Assembly (NCBI RefSeq): GCF_001656295.1
Contig: NZ_LXHE01000003.1
Span: 1 to 55,136 of the forward strand
Length of the DNA: 55,136 bases
Source: Moraxella catarrhalis
Lineage (GTDB): Bacteria; Pseudomonadota; Gammaproteobacteria; Pseudomonadales; Moraxellaceae
Direction of reading: 5' to 3'
Position 1 is the stretch's first letter. Every line of letters starts with the position of its first letter. Made by a program: the position numbers and the translations under genes. The notes beneath the pieces are model-generated. The model was not told where the DNA came from and did not search any database. It saw only the letters and a list, made by a program, of their open reading frames with translations. Positions 46,628-54,584 of the stretch are shown piece after piece.

Positions 46628-46831
46628 TTATTTAGAAAATAACATAAACCAATGCCAACCATTTTCATAAAGATAAAATGAAGCCACAATACACCCCATA
46701 CATACTAAACACATATAAGCTCTAAAATTGTGGTTTTCAAAATTAAACATTTTTTCTATGGATGTGCAGGTGGTATAAAAAATCAAGCCGAATACAACAG
46801 CTGAAATTAAAATAAAAACCGTTTGATTCAT
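46628..46831 (-). CDS. two-TM small membrane protein, candidate bacteriocin immunity protein
   Basis: 67 residues. Two hydrophobic helices, about residues 4-24 (VFILISAVVFGLIFYTTC) and 37-55 (AYMCLVCMGCIVASFYLY), joined by a short charged loop. It starts 27 bp after the point where the repaired bacteriocin frame would stop (46859), on the same strand. Size, topology and position resemble immunity proteins of colicin-V-type bacteriocins, and of the Moraxella catarrhalis mcbC-mcbI pair as I remember it. No ribosome site is obvious. No sequence family is recognised; the function is inferred from context. Confidence 0.6.
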   Translation of the reverse strand: MNQTVFILISAVVFGLIFYTTCTSIEKMFNFENHNFRAYMCLVCMGCIVASFYLYENGWHWFMLFSK

Positions 46832-46858
46832 TATATTTTTATCTGATTTGAATTGGAT

Positions 46859-47206
46859 TTATTGGTAGTTTGTGCCAGCTTTGTCTTGAGATATTTTTAC
46901 AGCCGCTTGGGTAAAACCATTAATACTACCTGATACAGCACCAGTACCCATTGCTGCTCTCACAGAATTTGTGGAGAAGTTAGACATGATTTTTTTTTGC
47001 CCCTGTTACGGTAATATTTGCCCCCCCCTAGCAACTACACCAACACCTGTACCCATTACTGCACCTTCAACAACAGCTCCTGCAAATCCTGCTTTATCCA
47101 TTTGGTTGCCTGCTAAGGTATTGGATACGACATAATAAGTAGCACCAGCAACAGCTCCTGCTCCACCACTTACCATACCAATCTCACTTAAAGATAATTC
47201 GCGCAT
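46859..47206 (-). CDS. double-glycine-leader bacteriocin precursor, frame broken at two homopolymers
   Basis: ATG 47206 follows AAAGGAAG at good spacing. The leader MRELSLSEIGMVSGG is 15 residues and closely matches the colicin V leader type (MR-L-L-E-VSGG), cut after GG by a peptidase-containing ABC exporter. The core is Gly/Ala-rich (GAGAVAGATYYVVSNTLAG, FAGAVVEGAVMGTGVGVVA). As written, the frame ends after the G8 tract (47021-47028) at 47006, 66 residues. With one G more and one A fewer in the A9 tract (46990-46998), it continues GANITVTGAKKIMSNF to a Gly-rich tail ending DKAGTNYQ at 46859, about 115 residues. So it is either phase-variable, decayed or misread. No exporter genes are in the window. 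Confidence 0.72.
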
Positions 47207-47267
47207 CAATCTTCCTTTTCTTGAATTAAAGGAAAAATTATACGAGAGAAATTTAAGGCAGTCAAGC

Positions 47268-48393
47268 CTAATACACCCCCATAACTTGCCTAAAATAATG
47301 TCTTACCATCGGATTTTTGTAGGCGGTGTTACTTACCATATCTTTATCAAAAATTGACTGCATAACAGGGTTAATCAGCTTTTGAACTTCGCTAACAATG
47401 CAATTTTGTTCATCTTGGGGGTAAGCTCTCAAAATACGCAATAAACGACCTATTCTCACTTTCTTGGCGTTGTTTTTCTGCTTGCTCTGCTAGTTTGGCT
47501 TGTTTTTCACGCTCCGCTTGCTCCTTGCGTGCTAGGCGTTCATTTTCGGCTTTTTGTAACTGCTCATAATATTCATCAAGCCCCCAACGGTCGGCAATGG
47601 CTTTTTGCTCAATGTTTTTTCTATGAAAATCGTTCACTAATTCGCCCTTACTCTCCAAATGGACGATATAGTCAGCGACTTTTTGGTGGACGATAGCAAG
47701 TTCTTTGTCGGTCAAACCATGTAAAATGCTTGGGATGTTGGGGTCTTTATCTTTGCTTTCAATTTGTGCTTTATTGGGTCTTTTATCTTTGATTTTTACG
47801 ATTAAGTGTGTGATTATTTTGCCTAGTTTTTGTTGTTCAAGGGTTAATTCAAAATCCCCTTGTTTATTTACCCCCTTAATCGCAGGTTCAATAACCCATC
47901 TTTTGAATTCAGCAATTTTGCCATATTTATCAGATAATCCAAAGAAGTGTCGCCAATCGTCCACGCTTTTTTTGCAATAACCAATTTTTACCCACTTACA
48001 AGCCATTTCATACATTCGCTTCATGGGTGTAATATTCATGTCTATGGTTTTATCGTAAGGATAAGCTGTGTAATCAATCTCACTATTATCAATCAAATAC
48101 ATCACATCATCGCTAAATCGAAAATAGACAAATGACCCCTCTTCGCTGTAACCCACTCTATCCACTAGTTTGATATGGAGTTTCATTTTGGCATAATTGC
48201 CGTGCTTTGGCTTAGTACCAATAATCACATTTGAATGGTATCTGTCAGAATTTAGGGCTATATCTGTTCGTTGTTCCTGTGTTAGCCGTGAAGTAGCATT
48301 GAAGTCATAATACGCATCGCAACGGATAGAAGCGTTTTCAAGCTCCAAAACAGCCTTTAGATAGATTTTAATGATAAATTCGCCAATGGGCAT
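47268..48393 (-). pseudogene. plasmid replication initiator (Rep_3/RepB-like), 5'-fused to IS982 and frameshifted
   Basis: The reading starts at ATG 48393 with MPIGEFIIKIYL, 12 codons of the IS982 transposase inside repeat copy B. It then runs into a Rep_3-type initiator lacking its own N-terminus: FVYFRFSDDVMYLID, KRMYEMACKWVKIGYCKKSV, FFGLSDKYGKIAEFKRWVIE (winged-helix Rep domain), and a long Glu/Lys/Gln helix (QAEREKQAKLAEQAEKQR). It stops early at 47410; dropping one base in the G5 run 47417-47421 lets it continue SLPQDEQNCIVSEVQKL to 47268. Rep_3 proteins start replication of small iteron plasmids. No iterons are seen nearby, so the origin seems lost. Family call is moderately sure. Confidence 0.75.
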
Positions 48394-48483
48394 GGCTTAT
48401 CCTCTAATCTTTTTGGTCTTTGATTAAAGTTTAAGTTCATGCCTTCTTTGTTTCAATCCCTCTTAAAGGTGTTGAGAGTGGGG
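48357..48483. repeat. 127-bp direct repeat, copy B (IS982 end fragment)
   Basis: Second copy of the IS982 transposase-start end, including the terminal GTTGAGAGTGGGG. The rest of that IS copy is absent: sequence switches at 48357 to plasmid rep. It marks the right boundary of the 46511-48356 island. Confidence 0.9.
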
Positions 48484-48535
48484 TAATAATTTTGCCATTG
48501 CTATGACAAATATAAAAGGCAGGTTCGGATTAATA

Positions 48536-48584
48536 AATAAAAACCGCCAATTTTGCCCAAGCGGTCTTAAGATGGCTTGGGCGG
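48536..48584 (-). terminator. parC terminator
   Basis: On the minus strand, nested stems ACCGCC/GGCGGT and GCCCAAGC/GCTTGGGC (48554-48561 with 48574-48581), followed by TTTTTATTTATT. It lies 14 bp after the parC stop. Confidence 0.8.
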
Positions 48585-48597
48585 TGAAATGGTAGCG

Positions 48598-50823
48598 TTA
48601 TTCACTGTCTTTTTGAAGCTTTGTCATCTGCGATACTTTGCCAAAGCCTTTTGGCAAGGCGCTACCACGGCTGGCACGATGTGCAATATAATTGGCGATA
48701 TCGCTGGGCTTGAGCGTTAAAGTACGCTTACCTGCGGTGATGATCAAGCTGTCAGAGTCAGACAAAGCTGTGATGGCAGTGATGGCTTCGCCTTGTTTTA
48801 GATTGGCAAGTTTATTGCCTTTACCCTTGGCAAGCTTAGGCAGCTCATCACGCCCAAACACTAGTAAATTACCATTAGACAGACTGACCGCCACCAAGGT
48901 ATCATCATCTTCCATCGTTACAATGGGGAGCAGTGCGCCCTCGCCAAGATTGATACTGGCTTTACCTGCTTTTTGGGCGGTATCCAAATTACTTAACTGA
49001 TTAATAAATCCATAGCCTGCACTACTTGCCATCAAAATATTTTGATCATTACTAAAGTGCAGCTGATCAATCTTTGCACCTGCAGGCAAGTTTAATAAAC
49101 TGGTGATTGGGTCGCCTTGGGTACGTGCCGAAGGCAGGTGCACGCTATCAAGCCCATAGCTGCGACCAGTATTATCAATCAAAATAAGCCGATCGGTGGA
49201 TTTGCCAAGCGCGTGTGTTAGATAGCCGTCGCCTGCACGGTAATTCATCTCGGCAGGGTCTGTGTTATGACCTTTGGCAGCACGAATCCATCCTGCTTGA
49301 GATAAGATGGCGGTAATTGGCTCACTGGCAATCAAATCCACTGCTTTTAGGCTACTGGATTCTGCTCGCTGTACCACAGGTGAGCGACGAGCATCGCCAT
49401 GCGTTTTGGCATCGGCTGTCAGCTCATCAATGAGTAGCTTGGTGAGCATTTCAGGGTTATTTAGCTGCTCACTGATCAGCGCACGCTCGGCGTCTAGGCG
49501 ATCACGCTCAGCATTGAGCTCGATTTCTTCGAGCTTGGCAAGCTGACGCAACCTGATGTCTAAAATTGCATCGGCTTGGATTTGGGTCAGCCCAAAACGC
49601 GTCATCAGCTCAAGCCTTGGATCATCTTCTTTACGAATGATGCGAATCACTTCATCGATATTTAAATACGCAATTAATAAGCCTGTCAAGATATGTAGCC
49701 GCTTATCAATTTTATCTAAGCGGTGCTCTAGGCGGCGAGTCACCACGCTTCTACGCACCGACAGCCATTCGGTTAGGATGGTTTTTAGGTTTTTGACTTC
49801 AGGCTTACCGTTGACACCGATCATGTTCATATTGACTCGATAGCTCGTCTCAAGATCGGTATTGGCAAACAGATGACTCATGATTGTATCAATGTCAAGC
49901 TTGCCTTTTTTAAGCTCAATGACAATACGGCAAGGGTTCAGGTTATCTGACTCATCACGGATTTCGGTAACCCAAGGCAATTTTTTATCTATCATCAGTT
50001 TGGCGATTTGTTCGACGATTTTATTACCTGAAACTTGATAAGGCAGAGCATTGACAATGATCCAGTTTTTTTGTTTTGGGTCAATTTGGTAAGTGGCACG
50101 CATTTTATAGCTGCCTTTGCCCGTTTCGTACATGGCGATCAGCTCATCTTTGGGCGTGATGATCTCAGCCGTTGTTGGTAAATCAGGTGCAGGCAGGGTT
50201 TGTACAAGCTGTTTGATGGACAGCTCTGGGTTTTTTAATAGGCGAATACAGGCTTTGACAACCTCGTGTAGATTATGCGGTGGAATGTCTGTTGCCATGC
50301 CCACGGCAATGCCTGTTGTGCCATTTAATAAAATATTAGGCAGGCGGGCGGGCAATGTGACAGGTTCGGACAATGAGCCATCAAAATTATCTTGCCAATC
50401 CACCGTGCCTTGTTCAAGCTCGCTTAATAACGTGTTGGCGTAATGGCTCATATTAGCTTCGGTATAGCGCATTGCAGCAAAGGATTTTGGGTCATCAGGA
50501 CTGCCCCAGTTGCCTTGTCCAGTAATCAGCGGATAGCGGTAACTAAAGGGCTGTGCCATTAAAACCATGGCTTCATAGCAGGCACTGTCGCCATGTGGGT
50601 GATATTTGCCCAACACATCGCCGACCGTACGAGCGGATTTTTTGGGCTTGGCGGTATGTTTTAGCCCAAGCTCGCTCATGGCATAGACGATGCGTCGCTG
50701 GACAGGTTTTAGTCCATCAGCAATGTGTGGCAATGCCCTATCCATGATGACATACATGGCATAATTTAGGTAAGCGTATTCAGTAAAGTCGCTCACCGAA
50801 CGAGTATCAATCTGTGTTGTCAT
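48598..50823 (-). CDS. parC: DNA topoisomerase IV subunit A
   Basis: 741 residues. Decatenates daughter chromosomes together with ParE. The N-terminal breakage-reunion domain includes [30 protein letters not shown] and the active-site Tyr in AAMRYTEAN. In the quinolone-determining region Ser80 and Glu84 (same numbering as E. coli) are both wild type, so no target-based fluoroquinolone resistance is seen here. The C-terminal beta-pinwheel blades follow from about residue 500. parE is not in the window. Length matches E. coli ParC (752). Confidence 0.98.
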   Translation of the reverse strand: MTTQIDTRSVSDFTEYAYLNYAMYVIMDRALPHIADGLKPVQRRIVYAMSELGLKHTAKPKKSARTVGDVLGKYHPHGDSACYEAMVLMAQPFSYRYPLITGQGNWGSPDDPKSFAAMRYTEANMSHYANTLLSELEQGTVDWQDNFDGSLSEPVTLPARLPNILLNGTTGIAVGMATDIPPHNLHEVVKACIRLLKNPELSIKQLVQTLPAPDLPTTAEIITPKDELIAMYETGKGSYKMRATYQIDPKQKNWIIVNALPYQVSGNKIVEQIAKLMIDKKLPWVTEIRDESDNLNPCRIVIELKKGKLDIDTIMSHLFANTDLETSYRVNMNMIGVNGKPEVKNLKTILTEWLSVRRSVVTRRLEHRLDKIDKRLHILTGLLIAYLNIDEVIRIIRKEDDPRLELMTRFGLTQIQADAILDIRLRQLAKLEEIELNAERDRLDAERALISEQLNNPEMLTKLLIDELTADAKTHGDARRSPVVQRAESSSLKAVDLIASEPITAILSQAGWIRAAKGHNTDPAEMNYRAGDGYLTHALGKSTDRLILIDNTGRSYGLDSVHLPSARTQGDPITSLLNLPAGAKIDQLHFSNDQNILMASSAGYGFINQLSNLDTAQKAGKASINLGEGALLPIVTMEDDDTLVAVSLSNGNLLVFGRDELPKLAKGKGNKLANLKQGEAITAITALSDSDSLIITAGKRTLTLKPSDIANYIAHRASRGSALPKGFGKVSQMTKLQKDSE

Positions 50824-50950
50824 AAACTGCTTTATTATTGCTCAATCAAAATGTATCGGCTATGATACCAAGATTGGTTGTAAAAAAGCAATGGCACACC
50901 GCTTGGCATCTGAAAGAAGGCGGTTTGTTTCAAAAATGATTTGGGTGAAA

Positions 50951-51235
50951 TTAGGCAGCAAAAGCACTTTGCATCCGCTTGGCTAATTGGACATCACGGC
51001 TTTGAACGGCATGTTGGTCAGCTGTACCGATGCGTACCAAAATGCTGGTGTGATTATTTTCCCAAATGGGGTAGTGTTCTAGTATTTCGGCATAAAATGC
51101 CACACGCACCATAAAGCTTATGGCATCAGCAAAGCTTTCAAAATGATAAGTTTTAACCAGGCTATGACCATCAAGCGACCATCCTGGTAAGCTATCAAGT
51201 TGAAGGGCGACCTGATCGGCGGTAAGGCTACTCAT
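50951..51235 (-). CDS. pterin-4a-carbinolamine dehydratase family protein, degenerate active site
   Basis: 94 residues, PCD/DCoH fold: LTADQVALQLDSLPGWSLDG at the start, then KTYHFESFADAISFMVRVAFYAE, EHYPIWENNHTSILVRIGT and SRDVQLAKRM. The enzyme recycles the 4a-hydroxytetrahydrobiopterin made by phenylalanine hydroxylase (PhhB). Here the usual HHP is HYP, and the T-H-D of the second motif is T-A-D, so two of the three catalytic His are missing. The G-G-L-T turn is also changed. It may be non-catalytic or act as a binding partner. The ATG at 51235 has TTGGAG upstream; an in-frame ATG at 51277 lacks one. Confidence 0.82.
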   Translation of the reverse strand: MSSLTADQVALQLDSLPGWSLDGHSLVKTYHFESFADAISFMVRVAFYAEILEHYPIWENNHTSILVRIGTADQHAVQSRDVQLAKRMQSAFAA

Positions 51236-51277
51236 ATGAACTCCAAAATAAGCAAGATTATGGCACAAGTTTAGCAT

Positions 51278-51743
51278 ATTCTTTAGCAGATGTATTAACT
51301 ATTTATTGATGACTGTATTGATTAAGCAATGTACGAAATGTACTAATGGATGTATTGCTTAATTGTAAGCGATACTAAGCTTTTTTTCTTGATTGGCAAA
51401 TTAAAGCGTGCAATAATACGCTATTGGCTTGCTTAATTTTTCTTAACCAACCTTGGTTGATTGATTATTTTTTATTTAATCGCCAGCACAAGCGTCCAAG
51501 ATAATTAAAGCAATTAAAGCGATAAATGATAAATGATAAATGATGATATCAAGATGCAGACAAAACCAGTCATTTAAATTTATTTTAATTGAGCATTGAT
51601 TATACAATCTCTGAAAAACTTAATTTAATCCCTTTAACTTAAAAATACCCCTATTTTGTTGGCAAAAATTTACCAAATTTACCCGATATTGGGTGGATTT
51701 TGATGGATAAGCCAAAAATTTAACATCATGGAGATGATATAAA
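51278..51743. other. AT-rich intergenic region with short tandem repeats
   Basis: 466 bp between phhB-like and the membrane/coiled-coil gene, without a gene I can support. It must hold the promoter for the rightward operon. A TATACAAT at 51601-51608 is a possible -10 but no fitting -35 is visible. Short direct repeats lie at 51503-51541. Confidence 0.5.
51503..51541. repeat. AATTAAAGC x2 followed by GATAAAT x3
   Basis: Two exact copies of a 9-mer (51503-51520) are directly followed by three exact copies of a 7-mer (51521-51541) and a partial GAT. They lie about 200 bp before the start of the membrane/coiled-coil gene. Heptamer arrays of this type can change length by slippage. Confidence 0.8.
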
Positions 51744-53790
51744 ATGAACCAAGTTCCCCCCCAATAATTTAGCAAATATCAATAAAAAACCCAGTATTTT
51801 TTTGCGTTTTTGGTATTGGCTGACTTTAAAAGTGTACTATGATAAGCTTTTAACCAAAGGGGCAGCGAGTTATTTGACCATTATCTCAGTTCTTGTTTTT
51901 ATGGCTGCATTTGCTGAGGGTTTTGCATGGGGGCATTTGGGGAGCACTTTTACTCATGATAATCCATGGCTGGGTAGAATTGGTTTGGGCTGCTTTGTTG
52001 GCTTTGCGTTGCTATTTTTTGATCGGCAAATGATTACAGCCGATTTTTTAGAAGATAAACATAAAAGACAGTTATTACCACATCTTCACAATATTGAAAA
52101 GACTCAAGCGTCTTCTGGTTTTGTGGGTAAAGTGCAGGGTTTTTGGTATCATTTAAGAAGCCTTAAAATTTATTTATTCTTGGTGTGCCGTTTTGCCATC
52201 ATTCTTGGCTCTTTGTATGTTACCGCACCATTTTTAACACAAATTTTATTTAAAACCGACATTGAACAAAAACAGTTTGAGCAATACGAACAGAGTATTG
52301 AGTCTACTAAAAATGAGATCATCGGTAAAATTGATGATGAAATTCGTGCCAAAAAAGAGAAAATTAATAGCCTGCGTGTCAAATTGGATACCGAAATTAG
52401 TGGTGGGCGTGGTACGGGTCGAGGCAAAGGTCCTATTGCCCAAAATTTGGAAAATGAAATCCTTGAGCATAAAGCAGAATTAGAGACACTCATCAAAGAT
52501 CGTAATGACAAAGAAAAGAAAATCGAGGATGTTATCATTGGGTATAATGACAAGACATTAGATGAAGGTGCATTAACAGCACTTGGGATTAAGGTTGCCA
52601 AAGACAGTCCATTATTTCGTGAGCGAGCCATTGAGCAGTTAGAAAAAGACTCCGCCTATCAAAAAGTTAAACAAGCAGTGGATTTTTTCTTACTGGGTTT
52701 GGGTTTAATTTTGATTTTAGGTAAGTTTTTTCAGACCAAATCTGTACAGCTTTATTTTTCAGAAATTCTACAAGAAAAATGGCTAAAATACGAGCGAGGG
52801 GTTTTTGATGAATATTTAAATCCTACCGAGCGAAGCAGTAGCCTTTTACCTACCACAACAGCATTCCCTGCTGAATTTGAAGCCATGATGGTCAGGTATA
52901 ACAACAATATTTCTGAATACGAATCTCAAGAAAAACAAAAACGAGATCAGGAAAAATCTGACCACATTGCTCAGCAAGCTTATTTTTTGGGGCGTGCCAA
53001 AGAATATAAAGACTCAAATACAGAGTTTCATAACCGTGCGTATAATCAAGAAGTAACAGAATTGGCATTGGCAGAAATAGATGCACAAGAGCAGGCTTAT
53101 TTGGCAAAGTATGGTAAAAATTATTATAAATGGAGTCATGAAAAACAGGCGTTAAGTGATGAGTTACAAGCCATCGATAAAGAATACAAAAGCAAGCAAA
53201 ATGGTCGTCATGAATATGAAGAAGAACGGCTTGCTAAGCTTGAACAAGTTCAAAAGGATTTGGATATTTTAAGGGTTAAGGTTGCAGGATCAGAGCGTGA
53301 TTATACGCTCGAGGGAACAAAAACCTATGAGCATATCCAAAAGTCTATTGCTTATCATAAGCAGCAAATCAAAGCGTTGGAAGATGCTCATTTGGAGTAT
53401 GATGAAAATTTGGTTAAATTGGCAAAACAGATGACCTATTTGACCCAAGAGATTGAGGAGCTGAACCTTAAACTTGAACCTTATTATGATAAGCTGGCAG
53501 AGTTTGAGCAGTATCGTGAGGGAATTTATCAAAAACGCCTTGATTATATGTCTGATCATATCAAACACAACCCTTATGATGATTATAATACAGAAGAGGA
53601 TTTGGCGTATTATGCAAAGCATCTACAACAAGAAGCCAAAAATAGCAAAAGTGGTTTACTGGGTGCACGCACCCGCTGGCAGCGAGTACCGAGCGACCCT
53701 CAAGTAAAAACACCGTCTCATCAGGCACAAACGCCATCTCATGAATCACAAGATAGTGATAAGATACCCACAATTAAGCACTCGGATTAA
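51744..53790 (+). CDS. large membrane/coiled-coil protein (DUF4407-like), start frame separated by a C7 tract
   Basis: ATG 51744, behind GGAGATGAT, reads MNQVPP and stops at 51765. If the C7 run (51756-51762) had six C, the frame would continue NNLANINKKPSIFLRFW into an open frame of 662 codons that otherwise has only a TTG start at 51802. The full protein would be about 681 residues. TM segments (numbered from 51802): about 23-42, 50-68 and 121-144. A Glu/Lys coiled coil follows (150-250), then a fourth TM (293-310) and long coiled coils from about 370 to 600, with a polar tail. Three TMs, coiled coil and one TM is the DUF4407 layout. A MotA/ExbB-type channel gene follows after 8 bp, so the two probably work together in the inner membrane. 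Family by architecture only. Confidence 0.75.
51756..51762 (+). promoter_or_regulatory. C7 homopolymer, putative phase-variation switch
   Basis: Seven C residues at codons 5-6 after ATG 51744. C6 (or C9) restores the full-length frame, C7 gives a short abortive peptide. Intragenic polyC or polyG tracts are a known way of slipped-strand phase variation in Moraxella and Neisseria. Confidence 0.6.
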
Positions 53791-53798
53791 GGTGAATT

Positions 53799-54116
53799 AT
53801 GTCTACTTTTGCACTTTTGTTTGATGCCATCACGGCACCCATTAATATGGCATTTTTATTGGTCATGTTAGTGTTATTTATCATAGGGTGGGTTGCTGTC
53901 GGTCGTGATGATGGTCATAAACCTAGGCATTTTATCGACAGTATTCCCACATTGCTGACATCCATCGGCATTTTGGGAACTTTTTTTGGTATTGTATTGG
54001 CTTTACTTGCCTTTGATGATAGTGATATCAAATCTCATATCAATGACATCATCTCAGGCATGAAAACCGCCTTTATTACGAGCGTGACGGGGTTATTAAG
54101 TAATCCGCCAAATTAA
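53799..54116 (+). CDS. MotA/TolQ/ExbB-type proton-channel protein, truncated by IS630
   Basis: The native part encodes about 100 residues before IS sequence begins near 54101; the last codons (SNPPN) and the TAA at 54114 come from the IS. TM1 is about residues 13-34 (MAFLLVMLVLFIIGWVAVG). SIPTLLTSIGILGTFFGIVLALLAFD is the conserved TM of the MotA/TolQ/ExbB family, followed by IISGMKTAFITSVTGL. These stators use proton flow to drive a partner across the envelope; ZorA of the Zorya defence system is of this family. Ribosome site AAGGTGA is close behind the upstream stop, so the pair is an operon. The C-terminal part and any MotB/OmpA-like partner lie beyond the IS, outside the window. Likely non-functional now. 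Confidence 0.82.
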   Translation: MSTFALLFDAITAPINMAFLLVMLVLFIIGWVAVGRDDGHKPRHFIDSIPTLLTSIGILGTFFGIVLALLAFDDSDIKSHINDIISGMKTAFITSVTGLLSNPPN

Positions 54117-54158
54117 TGTTATGATATTATCAACTACCCATCATAACATTAAACACAA

Positions 54159-54584
54159 ATGAAAATCAGCACCATTGAACTAACAGACACTCAAAAACAA
54201 GCACTTGAGCAAGGCTACAAACTAGGCGAAACAGCAGTCTATCGACAACGATGTCATCTCATTCTACTCAAAAGCCAAGGCTACAAAGCTAAAGATATAG
54301 CAAACATACTAGACACCAACATCCAAAGTGTCTATAACTGGATCAAACGCTACCGAGAGCATGGCATACAAGGACTACAAACCAAACTAGGACAAGGCAG
54401 AAAAGCCATACTCACCCATGAGCATGAACAAATCGTCAAAGACTGTATTAGCCGAGAACACCAACGAGTTAAACTCATTATGAATGAACTCACTGAGCAA
54501 ACAGGTAAACAATTTAGCCAACGCACCCTTGAGCATTTTTTAAAAGTCTTGGCTACACCTACAAACGCATCCGAATGCGACTAA
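54159..54584 (+). CDS. IS630-family transposase, orfA (N-terminal DNA-binding half)
   Basis: 141 residues in the zero frame. Helix-turn-helix of the IS630 type: YRQRCHLILLKSQGYKAKDI, then ANILDTNIQSVYNWIKRY and GIQGLQTKLGQGRKAILT, followed by a second winged-helix part (FSQRTLEHFLKVL). It binds the IS ends. The zero frame terminates at 54584 shortly after the heptamer at 54536-54542; a -1 shift there continues smoothly into the catalytic half. Confidence 0.92.
   Translation: MKISTIELTDTQKQALEQGYKLGETAVYRQRCHLILLKSQGYKAKDIANILDTNIQSVYNWIKRYREHGIQGLQTKLGQGRKAILTHEHEQIVKDCISREHQRVKLIMNELTEQTGKQFSQRTLEHFLKVLATPTNASECD
54536..54542 (+). promoter_or_regulatory. -1 ribosomal frameshift heptamer T TTT TTA
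   Basis: In the orfA frame the codons are CAT TTT TTA AAA. The heptamer T_TTT_TTA fits X_XXY_YYZ. After a -1 slip, translation reads AAA AGT CTT GGC TAC, giving KSLGYTYKRIR, the expected continuation of an IS630 transposase. Confidence 0.75.

Noticed and set aside
46480-46689. Minus-strand open frame of 69 codons overlapping the candidate immunity gene
   Set aside because: Its last residues (NPTLNTFKRD) are encoded by the IS982 terminal repeat, it overlaps the two-TM protein in another frame, and it has no ribosome site. A chance frame is more likely, although part of it could be a relic.
48598-50823. Possible quinolone-resistance alleles in parC
   Set aside because: Ser80 and Glu84 are both wild type in [15 protein letters not shown].
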